DNA from: an uncultured Pelagibacteraceae bacterium
GTDB taxonomy: Bacteria > Pseudomonadota > Alphaproteobacteria > Pelagibacterales > Pelagibacteraceae
DNA: 64,000 bases
Direction of reading: 5' to 3'
Assembly (NCBI GenBank): GCA_902606835.1
Contig: CACLHW010000001.1
Span: 1 to 64,000, forward strand
In this document: positions 53,686 through 62,628 of the stretch, piece after piece
Position numbering within the stretch: position 1 is the stretch's first letter
Layout: each line of letters starts with the position of its first letter
Notes under the pieces: model-generated
The model's database searches: none
Told to the model about the DNA's origin: nothing
The model's input: only the letters and a program-made list of their open reading frames with translations
Translations under genes and position numbers: made by a program

Positions 53686-53877
53686 TTATAAGAATAACCA
53701 TAAAATTAGCGAAACTATGGCAATTATTCCAATTAAGATTCTTACTCCAAACAAATACCTGGATATTTTTGTCGCTGCATTAGAATCCTTACTTTTTCCA
53801 GCTCCTATAGAAATTACAAAATAAAAAGCTAGCAAAATAATGATTATGATTATTAAAATTTCAAATTTTTCAAACAT
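53686..53877 (-). CDS. Twin-transmembrane small protein (HIG1-domain-like)
   Basis: A 63-residue membrane protein with two hydrophobic helices (about 7-27 and 45-62) joined by a polar loop AGKSKDSNAATKISRYLFGVR. This is the layout of the alphaproteobacterial twin-TM small proteins related to mitochondrial HIG1/RCF1, which are linked to respiratory complexes in mitochondria; a role with cytochrome oxidase here is inference. It is 3 bp upstream of fumC on the same strand. Confidence 0.75.
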   Translation of the reverse strand: MFEKFEILIIIIIILLAFYFVISIGAGKSKDSNAATKISRYLFGVRILIGIIAIVSLILWLFL

Positions 53878-53964
53878 TAGCGTAATTACTTATACGTTTT
53901 TATTATTAAATTATCTATAATCAAATAGATGACATATTTAAAAAAAAATGACAAAGTTTGATAT

Positions 53965-54750
53965 ATGAAGGAAAATTCAAATATTATTTTAACTTTTTTA
54001 AGCGAAGGTATATCTCGAATCAAACTTAATGATCCAAGTAATTATAATGCATTATCTTCAAAAAATATTAATTCTTTAATTAATATTTTTAGAAGTTTAA
54101 GTAATGACAATAAAACTAAAGTTATAATTATTGAAGGATCTGGAAAAGGATTTTCTGCAGGTCATGATTTAAAAGAAGTTCGTTCTTTAAAAAATAAACC
54201 AAAATATAAAAAATTATTTAACTCATGTTCAAAATTAATGCTTGAAATTATGGAAGGTAGAAAACCTGTGATAGCAAAAGTTCATGGCGCAGCTTTTGCT
54301 GCTGGTTGCCAATTAGTTGCAAGTTGTGATTTAGCAATTAGTTCAGATGATGCAATATTTGCAACTCCAGGAGTAAATATAGGATTATTTTGTAGTACGC
54401 CGATGGTAGCAGTAAGCAGAAAAGTGAGTAGAAAAAAAACAATGAAAATGTTATTGACCGGAGATCCAATAAACGCGAACTATGCTAAAGAAATTGGATT
54501 AATTAATGATTATTATCCTAAAGAACACCTAGAAGATGAAGTTTTAAAACTTGCAAAAAAAATTGCATCTAAGTCTAACCTTACAATTAAAATTGGAAAA
54601 AAAGCCTTTTACAGACAATTGGAAATGCCTTTGCGAAAAGCTTATAAATATACAAGTGAAGTGATGACGAAGAATGCCATGGAGCTTGATGCGGAAGAAG
54701 GAATTTCTGCATTTTTAGAAAAAAGAAAACCAATCTGGAAAAACAAATAA
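53965..54750 (+). CDS. Crotonase-family protein, ECHDC3-like
   Basis: A 261-residue crotonase fold protein with the oxyanion-hole segments GFSAGHDLKEV (about 66-76) and VHGAAFAAGCQLVASCDLAI (about 101-120), and GLFCSTPMVAVSR typical of the ECHDC3 subgroup. The two catalytic glutamates of enoyl-CoA hydratase appear substituted: Gln in GCQLV, and no Glu in ATPGVNIGLFC. It may therefore not be a classical hydratase; another CoA-ester reaction or a regulatory role is possible. It starts a five-gene plus-strand run interrupted only by a deacetylase-like gene on the other strand. Confidence 0.85.
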   Translation: MKENSNIILTFLSEGISRIKLNDPSNYNALSSKNINSLINIFRSLSNDNKTKVIIIEGSGKGFSAGHDLKEVRSLKNKPKYKKLFNSCSKLMLEIMEGRKPVIAKVHGAAFAAGCQLVASCDLAISSDDAIFATPGVNIGLFCSTPMVAVSRKVSRKKTMKMLLTGDPINANYAKEIGLINDYYPKEHLEDEVLKLAKKIASKSNLTIKIGKKAFYRQLEMPLRKAYKYTSEVMTKNAMELDAEEGISAFLEKRKPIWKNK

Positions 54751-55218
54751 ATGACCGAAGATAAATTAATAAAAAAAACTTTGGAGACGTCAAAGACTAT
54801 TGCTATGATTGGGGTAAGTTCGTTTAAAAAGGAAGTATCAACTAATGTTAAAAGAAGACCTTCGACTATAGTAATGAAGTATATGCAAGAATTTGGCTAC
54901 AAAGTTTTTCCTGTAAATCCATTTTCTGCTGGGGAAAAAATAAACGGAGAAATTATACTTTCTAAATTAAGTGATATTAAAATACCAATAGATATAGTTG
55001 ATGTATTCCGCCCTTCAAAGGAAGCTGTTGCAATAGCTGAAGATGTAATAAAAATTGGAGCAAAAACTTTTTGGCTTCAATATGGTATTCAAAATGAAGA
55101 GGCTAAAAAAATTGTGGAAACCAAAAACATATCTTATATTGCAAACAAATGTATTAAACAAGAATATCAAAGATTATTTTTACAAGTAAATCCAGTTTTT
55201 CCAGCTCTTAAAAATTAA
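54751..55218 (+). CDS. CoA-binding domain protein (YccU-like)
   Basis: A 155-residue Rossmann-fold CoA_binding protein similar to YccU and to the N-terminal part of acyl-CoA synthetases (NDP-forming). Seen are TIAMIGVSSFKKE, VMKYMQEFGYKVFPVNP, PIDIVDVFRPSKEAVAIAED, and the C-terminal NKCIKQEYQRLF motif (usually DRCxKxExxR). There is no catalytic domain. The ATG directly follows the stop of the crotonase-like gene, and the TPP-enzyme gene starts 4 bp on, so all three are likely one transcript. Confidence 0.85.
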   Translation: MTEDKLIKKTLETSKTIAMIGVSSFKKEVSTNVKRRPSTIVMKYMQEFGYKVFPVNPFSAGEKINGEIILSKLSDIKIPIDIVDVFRPSKEAVAIAEDVIKIGAKTFWLQYGIQNEEAKKIVETKNISYIANKCIKQEYQRLFLQVNPVFPALKN

Positions 55219-55222
55219 ATTA

Positions 55223-56854
55223 ATGAAAAAAATTTTAAAGACAAAAATGACCGGAGGTCAAGCTCTTATTGACTGTCTTTATAAAGAAGGAGTAAGAGTT
55301 ATATTTGGTCTTCCAGGAGTTCAAATTTATCACGCAATTATTCCAATTTTAAATTATTCAAAAATGAAATTTATAACTACTCGTCATGAGCAAGCCACTA
55401 CTTATATGGCAGACGGATATGCTAGAGCCAGCAACAATGTTGGTGTAGCTATGGTAGTACCTGGTCCAGGTTTACAAAATGCATCAGCTGGTATTACAAA
55501 TGCTTATGCATCGTCATCGCCTGTTCTAATTATTTCTGGACAAATTGATAGAAAAAAAATATCAAAAAATGTAGGTATTTTACATGAAATAGATGATCAA
55601 TTAGATATTATTAAGCCTATAACCAAATGGCAAAAGAGAGTATTAAATGCTAAAAAAATTCCAACAACAGTCAAAGAAGCTTTTAAAAAAATTTGCAGCG
55701 GGAGACCAAGGCCTGTAGAAATAGAAATTCCACCCGAAGCACTTTCAGAATTTGCTAATGCGCACAATTATAAAAAAAATAAAATATCTCAACCTGAAAT
55801 TAATAATAGAGCTATAAAAAAAGCAGCAAAAATTTTAGCTTTATCTAAAAATCCAGTTATATGGGCGGGAGGAGGAGTGCAGATATCTGAGGCATCAAAC
55901 GAGTTATTAAAATTAGCAGAATATTTGCAAATACCAGTTATAACTACGCCTGAAGGCAAAGGATCTATTTCTGATAAACATTATTTATCAATTGGTACCC
56001 CACAAGGAAGATCGACTGGAAATAGCAAAGATTCTCTTCGTGATTTTTTTTATACTTCTGATGTTATTTTAGCTGTAGGAACTCGTTTTGCTACAGCTGA
56101 AGCTAAATCTAAACAAAAAGTAATTCAAATTGATATAGATCGAAAGGAAATCGGACGTAATCACAAAAATACTTTAGGTCTATTAGGAGATGCAAAAAAA
56201 GTACTTAATCAGCTTCTTAAATTTATAAAAAAAAATAGAAAAACTAAAAAAAATCAGAAGACTTTTTTTGAGAGAATGAAAAATAATAGATATAATAATT
56301 CAAAAAATAAAGTAGAACCTCTAGCTTCATATGTAAAAGCTTTACGTCAAGGGATACCAAATAATGGTATTCTCGTTGCAGATATGACAACAATTGCTTA
56401 CTATACTCGAATATATTATCAAACTTATCATCCCAGAAGTTATTTTACATCATCATACAGCGGAAATCTTGGATCGGCTTTTCCAACATCCTTAGGAATT
56501 AAAGTTGCAAAACCAAATCAAGTGGTAGTTTCTATATCAGGAGATGGAGGATTTTTATTTAATTCACAAGAACTTGCTACAGCCGTTCAATTCGGCATAA
56601 ATGTTATCGCTATAGTATTTAATGATGAAGCTTATGGTAATGTCAAAAGAGACATGAAACAAATGTTTAACAATAAATTTTTAGCATCTAAATTAAAAAA
56701 TCCAAATTTTGTAAAATTAGCAGAGTCCTATGGAGTAATTGGAATGAAAGCAAAAAATCCTAAAGCCTTAGAAAAGTCCATAAAAAAAGCAATTAAATTA
56801 AATAAGCCAGTATTAATCGAAGTTCCTACTGGAGAAACACCTTCTCCTTTTTAA
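55223..56854 (+). CDS. Thiamine-pyrophosphate enzyme, acetolactate-synthase-like
   Basis: A 543-residue three-domain TPP enzyme (N-terminal PYR, middle FAD/NAD-like, C-terminal PP domain). The activating glutamate is in TRHEQATTYMADGYARAS (about 51), GRPRPVEIEIPPE and WAGGGVQISEAS mark the middle domain, and the Mg-TPP motif begins GDGGFLFNSQEL and ends FNDEAYG. It is not clearly the biosynthetic IlvB: no small subunit is adjacent and the neighbours are CoA enzymes. The reaction may be decarboxylation or ligation of a 2-keto acid; unknown. The stop overlaps the converging deacetylase gene by 4 bases. Confidence 0.82.
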   Translation: MKKILKTKMTGGQALIDCLYKEGVRVIFGLPGVQIYHAIIPILNYSKMKFITTRHEQATTYMADGYARASNNVGVAMVVPGPGLQNASAGITNAYASSSPVLIISGQIDRKKISKNVGILHEIDDQLDIIKPITKWQKRVLNAKKIPTTVKEAFKKICSGRPRPVEIEIPPEALSEFANAHNYKKNKISQPEINNRAIKKAAKILALSKNPVIWAGGGVQISEASNELLKLAEYLQIPVITTPEGKGSISDKHYLSIGTPQGRSTGNSKDSLRDFFYTSDVILAVGTRFATAEAKSKQKVIQIDIDRKEIGRNHKNTLGLLGDAKKVLNQLLKFIKKNRKTKKNQKTFFERMKNNRYNNSKNKVEPLASYVKALRQGIPNNGILVADMTTIAYYTRIYYQTYHPRSYFTSSYSGNLGSAFPTSLGIKVAKPNQVVVSISGDGGFLFNSQELATAVQFGINVIAIVFNDEAYGNVKRDMKQMFNNKFLASKLKNPNFVKLAESYGVIGMKAKNPKALEKSIKKAIKLNKPVLIEVPTGETPSPF

Positions 56855-57642
56855 ATGTTAAATTCAGACTTTTTATCTATACCAATACGTTTTATTCTAA
56901 GTGCTTTTTCTGACAAAACATTAATAATTTTGTAAAATAAATTATTGTTTATTTTTTCTAACGCCTGGTCATAAGTTATAATTTTGTTTGAATTTTTTTC
57001 AATAAAATTTTCAAAATTTTTAAAATCATCCTCATTCCATGTATTTAAATGTAATTTAGTAGATTGAATTCCAAATGGTAGTAAAAGAACTTTGTCAAAT
57101 AATTGAGGTACAAATTTCATATCATTTTCTGTATACGGCATTAAACCGTATCCATCGATGATTTCTTTTATTCCACAGTTTTTAAGAGCAATAAAAGTAT
57201 TTTCATCATAAGTTTGATTTGGCGCAAAAAATGTTCTTATTTTTATATTTTCATCCTGAAACTTTTTTAAACCATTTTTTATCCTTAACGTTTGTGTTTC
57301 AAGAGGATGACCAAAAAATTCTGAACCTCCGCCATAATTAAAATAATCATCACTTTTTTTGCACATTTTGTCATACACGTGTGTATAACCATGCATAGCG
57401 ATTTCCCAACCTTTGTTTTTCCATTTTCTTACCTGATCCCAAAAGTCATCTTTTTTTGGAAAGTTCATGAATTCTTTATCTTTATTATTAGGAACTACGC
57501 CTAAAACAGGTTTTATTAAATATTTTTCAAATAATAATTCTGATTTTTTCATTAAATCCCAGTTCATATTTTCAGCTATATCATCAATACGAATTAGAAT
57601 TCCTGTATTATCTGTTATATAATTTTTTATTTTTGATAACAT
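56851..57642 (-). CDS. DUF2334-like polysaccharide-deacetylase superfamily protein
   Basis: A 263-residue protein of the NodB/DUF2334 deacetylase superfamily. The metal-binding features are the Asp pair in LIRIDDIAENM (about 17-27) and the His pair in AMHGYTHVYD (about 91-100), with GHPLETQTLRIKNGLKKF and a FFAPNQTYDENTF segment conserved in the family. It has no signal peptide, so a cytosolic or membrane-associated substrate is likely; the sugar is unknown. It lies alone on the minus strand within the catabolic gene run. Confidence 0.75.
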   Translation of the reverse strand: MLSKIKNYITDNTGILIRIDDIAENMNWDLMKKSELLFEKYLIKPVLGVVPNNKDKEFMNFPKKDDFWDQVRKWKNKGWEIAMHGYTHVYDKMCKKSDDYFNYGGGSEFFGHPLETQTLRIKNGLKKFQDENIKIRTFFAPNQTYDENTFIALKNCGIKEIIDGYGLMPYTENDMKFVPQLFDKVLLLPFGIQSTKLHLNTWNEDDFKNFENFIEKNSNKIITYDQALEKINNNLFYKIINVLSEKALRIKRIGIDKKSEFNI

Positions 57643-57711
57643 AATAAATTATAACTTAAAAAATTTTGCATGGTAAGATACAAAATTAATTAGAAATTGG
57701 AAATATAGATA

Positions 57712-59334
57712 GTGTCATTTAATAATTATAATATTGGTTTAGAAAAAAATAGGGCTAATTTTGTACCACTTACACCAATTTCCTTTTTAGAAAGAACAGC
57801 ACAAATATTTCCTAATTATACCTCAATCATATCTGAAAATAATAAATTTACTTGGAAAAGTACTTTTGCACGTTGTAGACTTTTTGCTTCTTCCTTAAAA
57901 AAAAGAAATATTAAAAAAGGAGACACTGTTTCAATTATTGCTCCAAATACAAGTGCTATGTACGAAGCGCATTTTGCTATTCCTATGGCTGGAGCAACTA
58001 TTAATACAATTAATATTAGACTTGATCCAAAAACTATTAGTTTCATTCTTTCGCATTCCGACTCAAAAATAATTTTTGTAGATACTGAATTTATACCTGT
58101 TGTTAAAAAGGCGTTTAAAATTGGAAATCATAAGATTCCAATTATTTTTATTGATGACAGCGAATCATTTTCAAAAAATATAGATGGCGGTCAGTCATAT
58201 GAAGATTTTTTAAATGAAGGTAATCTCGAAGACTTTGTGAACTGTGCAAATATTATAGATGACGAATGGTCTCCTATAAGTTTATCCTATACATCCGGAA
58301 CTACTGGAAATCCTAAGGGCGTGGTAACTCATCATCGAGGCGCTTACTTAAATTCAATAAGCAATTATTTAATTTGGAAAATGAAAAAAAATCCTGTGTA
58401 TCTATGGACGCTTCCGATGTTTCATTGTAATGGTTGGTGTTTTCCTTGGACAATGTCTGTTCTGGCTGGCGTAAACATTTGTTTACGAAAAATAAATGCA
58501 AAAAAAATTTTTAATTCAATAAAAAAATATGATGTTACAAATTTATGTGGGACCACTGTAATTATAAATATGCTAATTGAGGAAGGAATTAAATTGAATA
58601 AAAAAGTTGAATTTATGACTGGAGCGGCTCCACCACCTGCTTCAGTTTTAGAAAAAATTGAAAAACAAGGTTTTAATATTACACATACTTATGGATTAAC
58701 AGAAGTATATGGTCCAGCAGTTGTATGTGAATGGCAAAATGATTGGAGCAATAAAAAAACCGATAAAATTGCTGAGCTAAAGTCAAGGCAAGGTGTTAGG
58801 TGTCCAGGAGTTAGCGATTTACAAGTAATAAATAAAAAAACAAACAAACCAGTTAAAAAAAATGGAAAAGAATTAGGAGAAGTTTACATACGCGGAAATA
58901 CAGTAATGATGGGGTATTACAAAGATAAAGAATCCACAAAAAACTCTTTTAAAGATGGATGGTTTCATACCGGAGATATTGGCGTAGTATTTGATAGCGG
59001 TTATATTCAGCTTAAAGATAGATCAAAAGATATAATTATATCCGGAGGAGAAAATATTAGTACCATTGAAATTGAAAATACACTTTTTCAACATGAAGAA
59101 ATTATAGATGCCGCAGTTGTCGGTATAAAAGATGCAAAATGGGGTGAAGCACCATGTGCATTTGTGACTTTAAAAAAAAATTCTTCTTTAACAGAAGAAG
59201 AAGTTATTAAATTTTGCAAGTCTAATATGGCAAAATTTAAGATACCCAAAAAAATTATTTTTGGTGATATAGAAAAAACATCAACAGGAAAAATTCAAAA
59301 GTTTTTGCTAAGAAAAAGAGCAAATCAAGAATAA
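57712..59334 (+). CDS. Acyl-CoA synthetase (AMP-forming)
   Basis: A 540-residue ANL-superfamily ligase that activates a carboxylic acid via acyl-AMP to acyl-CoA. P-loop SYTSGTTGNPKGV (about 196-208), MFHCNGWCFPWT, the adenine site HTYGLTEVYGP, the GWFHTGDIGV hinge motif, LKDRSKDIIISGGENIS, and the catalytic lysine in STGKIQKFLLRK are all present. The MFHCNGW block resembles enzymes acting on short/medium or branched acids. The start is GTG at 57712; no Shine-Dalgarno sequence is visible. A glutaryl-CoA dehydrogenase-like gene follows after 77 bp. Confidence 0.9.
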   Translation: MSFNNYNIGLEKNRANFVPLTPISFLERTAQIFPNYTSIISENNKFTWKSTFARCRLFASSLKKRNIKKGDTVSIIAPNTSAMYEAHFAIPMAGATINTINIRLDPKTISFILSHSDSKIIFVDTEFIPVVKKAFKIGNHKIPIIFIDDSESFSKNIDGGQSYEDFLNEGNLEDFVNCANIIDDEWSPISLSYTSGTTGNPKGVVTHHRGAYLNSISNYLIWKMKKNPVYLWTLPMFHCNGWCFPWTMSVLAGVNICLRKINAKKIFNSIKKYDVTNLCGTTVIINMLIEEGIKLNKKVEFMTGAAPPPASVLEKIEKQGFNITHTYGLTEVYGPAVVCEWQNDWSNKKTDKIAELKSRQGVRCPGVSDLQVINKKTNKPVKKNGKELGEVYIRGNTVMMGYYKDKESTKNSFKDGWFHTGDIGVVFDSGYIQLKDRSKDIIISGGENISTIEIENTLFQHEEIIDAAVVGIKDAKWGEAPCAFVTLKKNSSLTEEEVIKFCKSNMAKFKIPKKIIFGDIEKTSTGKIQKFLLRKRANQE

Positions 59335-59411
59335 TTTTAATAAACCTCTTCTCTGAATTGATAAAATAAGGTACAAGAAATAAGCGGTAAAATAAATAAT
59401 TGCTAACATCA

Positions 59412-60602
59412 ATGGATAAAAAAAAGCTTTTAAAAAAAAATTCAACAAATAATTGGGTTGATCCTCTTTATTTAGAAGATTTATTAACTGAAGAAGAACA
59501 ATCAATTAGAAAAACAACAAAAGACTATTGTAAAAATAAGTTATTACCTAATGTTATAGAGCATAATAAAAAATGTTATTTTGATAAAAAAATTTATAAA
59601 GAATTTGGTTCTTTAGGTTTTTTAGGTCTTAGCATAAAAGGATATGGAGCTGCCAATGCTTCTAATGTTGCGTACGGTTTGGTAACAAAGGAGTTTGAAT
59701 CAATTGATAGTAGTTATCGTTCAGCAATTTCAGTTCAATCTTCTTTAGTAATTCATCCTATATTTTATTTTGGTTCAGAAGAGCAAAAAGAAAAGTATCT
59801 ACCAGAACTAATCAAAGGAAATTTAGTAGGATGTTTTGGATTAACAGAGAGTATATCTGGATCAAATCCATCATCCATGAAAACAAATTTTGTAGAAACG
59901 TCTGACGGATATTTAATTAATGGTACTAAAAACTGGATAACAAATGCACCTATAGCTGATGTTTTTATTATTTGGGCATTAAATAATGAAAAAAAAGTAC
60001 ATGGATTTATTGTTGATAGAAAATCAAAAGGATTAACCACATCTGTTATAGAAAAAGCTAGTTTAAAAATAAGTCAAACAGGTCAAATAATTTTAAATAA
60101 CGTTAAAGTTCCTAAGAGTAGCATTTTGCCCAATACAGAAGGATGGAAATCTGTTTACTCATGCATAAATAAAGCAAGGTACGGAATAGCCTGGGGAGCT
60201 ATGGGAGCGGCTGAATCTTCCTGGTTTATTGCTAAAGATTATACTGAAAACAGAATAATTAATAATACTCAACTAGCTTCAAAGCAATTAATTCAAAAAA
60301 AATTAGCAGACATGCAAACAGAAATTTCTCTCGGCCTTGGCGCATGTCTTCATGTTGGAAGAGCCATGGATAAAAATAAGGATACGAAAATAGCTATTAG
60401 CATGTTGAAAAGAAATAATTGTCATAAGGCGCTTAAAATTGTAAGAGACGCAAGAGATATGTTGGGCGCTAATGGTATTTTAGATGAGTATCATATCATT
60501 AGACATTTAGTTAATCTTGAAACAGTAAATACATACGATGGAACAGAAGATACTCATGCTTTAATTCTTGGAAAATTTCAAACAAATATTGATGCATTCT
60601 AA
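59412..60602 (+). CDS. gcdH: Glutaryl-CoA dehydrogenase-like acyl-CoA dehydrogenase
   Basis: A 396-residue flavoprotein of the acyl-CoA dehydrogenase family. It resembles glutaryl-CoA dehydrogenase, which oxidises and decarboxylates glutaryl-CoA in lysine/tryptophan breakdown: DPLYLEDLLTEEE at the N terminus, SSYRSAISVQSSLV with the Arg/Ser that bind the distal carboxylate, FGLTESISGSNPSSMKT, and DMLGANGILDEYHIIRHLVNLETVNTYDGTEDTHALILG. The catalytic base in the usual YEGT motif is Asp (YDGT, residue 376 in this numbering). The ATG at 59412 is preferred to the TTG four codons earlier. Substrate remains inferred. Confidence 0.88.
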   Translation: MDKKKLLKKNSTNNWVDPLYLEDLLTEEEQSIRKTTKDYCKNKLLPNVIEHNKKCYFDKKIYKEFGSLGFLGLSIKGYGAANASNVAYGLVTKEFESIDSSYRSAISVQSSLVIHPIFYFGSEEQKEKYLPELIKGNLVGCFGLTESISGSNPSSMKTNFVETSDGYLINGTKNWITNAPIADVFIIWALNNEKKVHGFIVDRKSKGLTTSVIEKASLKISQTGQIILNNVKVPKSSILPNTEGWKSVYSCINKARYGIAWGAMGAAESSWFIAKDYTENRIINNTQLASKQLIQKKLADMQTEISLGLGACLHVGRAMDKNKDTKIAISMLKRNNCHKALKIVRDARDMLGANGILDEYHIIRHLVNLETVNTYDGTEDTHALILGKFQTNIDAF

Positions 60603-61623
60603 AAACAATTCATTAGAAAAATATAAAATTAATAAAATTTCGGAAGTACCAAAAGACCAATTATCAGATTTTTATAAAAAAACTTATAATTTAAGATATA
60701 GAAGTTTAACAAATAATTGGAAATGGTGGTACAGAGCGGAATATAATAAATCTGAACCAATAATTATTTCTTTAGAAAATAAAGTTGTCGGTCAGGCTGC
60801 CTACTTACCTACAGAATTAAATATTTCTGGGAGAAAAGTCCCAGCTATTTGGTTTGTAGATTACGCAACCCTTCCAGAATTTAAAGGTAAAGGACTTGGC
60901 AAGCTGATGTACAGAGAATGGAAGAAAATTTGCCCAACTCAAATGGCAATTTGTAGTGATGATTCTTTACGGGTTCTTAAGAAATTTGGATGGCGAGACA
61001 ATTATGAAGTTAAAAGGTTAGCGCGCCCAATTAATACACTAAATTTTTTACCACTAATAAAAAATCTTAAGTTAAATTTTGCTAATAATGCATTAAGATA
61101 TTTTTTGAAAAAAAAATTTAGTTTTAAAGAAAACATTAAACTTTATAAAATAGATAATAATTTTAAAATTTTAAACGATTCTTTTAATTTAAGAAAAGTC
61201 ATAAAAAATGATGGAAAAGCCACAATTTTTAGAGATGAAGATTGGTTAAATTGGAGGCTGATGGAATGTCCATATAAAAATGATATATTTTTTTTTCAAT
61301 ATAAAAATAATTTTGCCATTGTTCACATTTTTTTTAAATATGTGAAAAGATTAAATATTTTATACACATATTCTACTGATGAACCTCAAGAAAAAGAACT
61401 TTATGCACACATTACAAGTTGGGCAATTAATAATAATATAGATCTAGTCTGGGCAATTAACAGAAGCAATGAACTAAGCAATTCTTTTCCCAAATTATTC
61501 AACAAACCTTTAAAATTTGCATCCTGGAGTCCAGATGAAAATGTTTTAAAAATACTGGAAAATGGAATATTGGATTTACAAGGAATAGATACTGATACCG
61601 ACAGTTGTTTATTTGTCGAATAA
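60592..61623 (+). CDS. GNAT-family acetyltransferase-like protein
   Basis: The 343-residue protein has an N-terminal GNAT domain with the acetyl-CoA pyrophosphate loop in VDYATLPEFKGKGLGKLMYREW (about 88-109) and a C-terminal domain with a second GNAT-like look (RLNILYTYSTDEPQ, ITSWAINNNIDLVWAINRS). The acceptor is unknown. The ATG at 60592 overlaps the acyl-CoA dehydrogenase end by 11 bases and is preferred over an upstream TTG, so it is probably coupled to that gene. Confidence 0.78.
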   Translation: MHSKNNSLEKYKINKISEVPKDQLSDFYKKTYNLRYRSLTNNWKWWYRAEYNKSEPIIISLENKVVGQAAYLPTELNISGRKVPAIWFVDYATLPEFKGKGLGKLMYREWKKICPTQMAICSDDSLRVLKKFGWRDNYEVKRLARPINTLNFLPLIKNLKLNFANNALRYFLKKKFSFKENIKLYKIDNNFKILNDSFNLRKVIKNDGKATIFRDEDWLNWRLMECPYKNDIFFFQYKNNFAIVHIFFKYVKRLNILYTYSTDEPQEKELYAHITSWAINNNIDLVWAINRSNELSNSFPKLFNKPLKFASWSPDENVLKILENGILDLQGIDTDTDSCLFVE

Positions 61624-61692
61624 ACATCTCCATCATAGACAAGTATAAAAAAAACTGTCAGAATTAACGTCAAAATATTAAAGAAATAAAAT

Positions 61693-62628
61693 ATGAGTGT
61701 TTCGAGCAAAAAAATTGTAACTTTAATACCTAGTGCAACAGAAATTGTTGCATTTTTAGGTGAAAAAAAATCAATTATAGGACGTTCACATGAATGTGAT
61801 TATCCAAGAGATTTAAATAATATAGCTAAACTAACGTCACCAAAAATAAATGTTGAAGGAACGAGTGGAGAAATAGATAAACAAATTAATACCATTTTAG
61901 AAAATTCATTATCGGTTTATAAAGTAGATGTAGAAAAGTTAAAAAATTTAGATCCAGATTTCATAGTAACCCAGGCACATTGTGAAGTTTGTGCTGTAAG
62001 TTTTTCTGAAGTAGAAGATATTGTTTGTAAACACCTTAATCAAAAAACAAAAATAATTTCACTACAACCCAATACGTTAGCTGAAGTCTTTGATGATATT
62101 AGGAGAGTCGCAGATGATTTGAAAGTAGATAACGTAATGAGTAATAAGCTTATCAAAAATTTAAAGACAAGGTTAGAAAACATAAAAAACAAAACTTTAA
62201 ATCTAAAAAAAAAACCAACAGTAGCTTGCATTGAATGGATCGATCCTCTTATGATTGCTGGAAACTGGATACCAGAAATGGTAACCATATCAGGTGGAAT
62301 TGATACTTTTGGAAAACCTGGTAACAATTCTCATTGGGTAAAATTTAATGAAATTAGAAATCATGACCCAGATATAATAATTTTTTTACCTTGCGGATTT
62401 GATATTAAAAAAACTAAAAAAGAATTAGATAATCTTTTAAAAAAAGATAGTATTTGGAGCACTTTAAAAGCTTTCAAAAATAAAAAATTATTTGTGGCAG
62501 ACGGAAATCAGTTTTTTAATAGACCTGGACCAAGATTAATTGAATCAATAGAAATATTTGCTGAAATAATTCACCCAGAATTATTTAATTTTAAGCATGA
62601 AAAAACAGGATGGATCAATTTTAAATGA
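61693..62628 (+). CDS. BtuF-like cobalamin/iron-binding protein family
   Basis: A 311-residue periplasmic-binding-protein-fold (COG0614 type) protein: IVTLIPSATEIVAFLGEKKSIIGRSHECDYP, then LDPDFIVTQAHCEVCAVSF, SLQPNTLAEVFDDIRRVAD, and VACIEWIDPLMIAGNWIPEMV. Unlike transport-system BtuF it has no signal peptide, and no permease or ATPase gene is adjacent, so a cytoplasmic binding or regulatory role is likely; cobalamin as ligand is a family-based guess. Its stop overlaps the ATG of the autotransporter gene. Confidence 0.82.
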   Translation: MSVSSKKIVTLIPSATEIVAFLGEKKSIIGRSHECDYPRDLNNIAKLTSPKINVEGTSGEIDKQINTILENSLSVYKVDVEKLKNLDPDFIVTQAHCEVCAVSFSEVEDIVCKHLNQKTKIISLQPNTLAEVFDDIRRVADDLKVDNVMSNKLIKNLKTRLENIKNKTLNLKKKPTVACIEWIDPLMIAGNWIPEMVTISGGIDTFGKPGNNSHWVKFNEIRNHDPDIIIFLPCGFDIKKTKKELDNLLKKDSIWSTLKAFKNKKLFVADGNQFFNRPGPRLIESIEIFAEIIHPELFNFKHEKTGWINFK

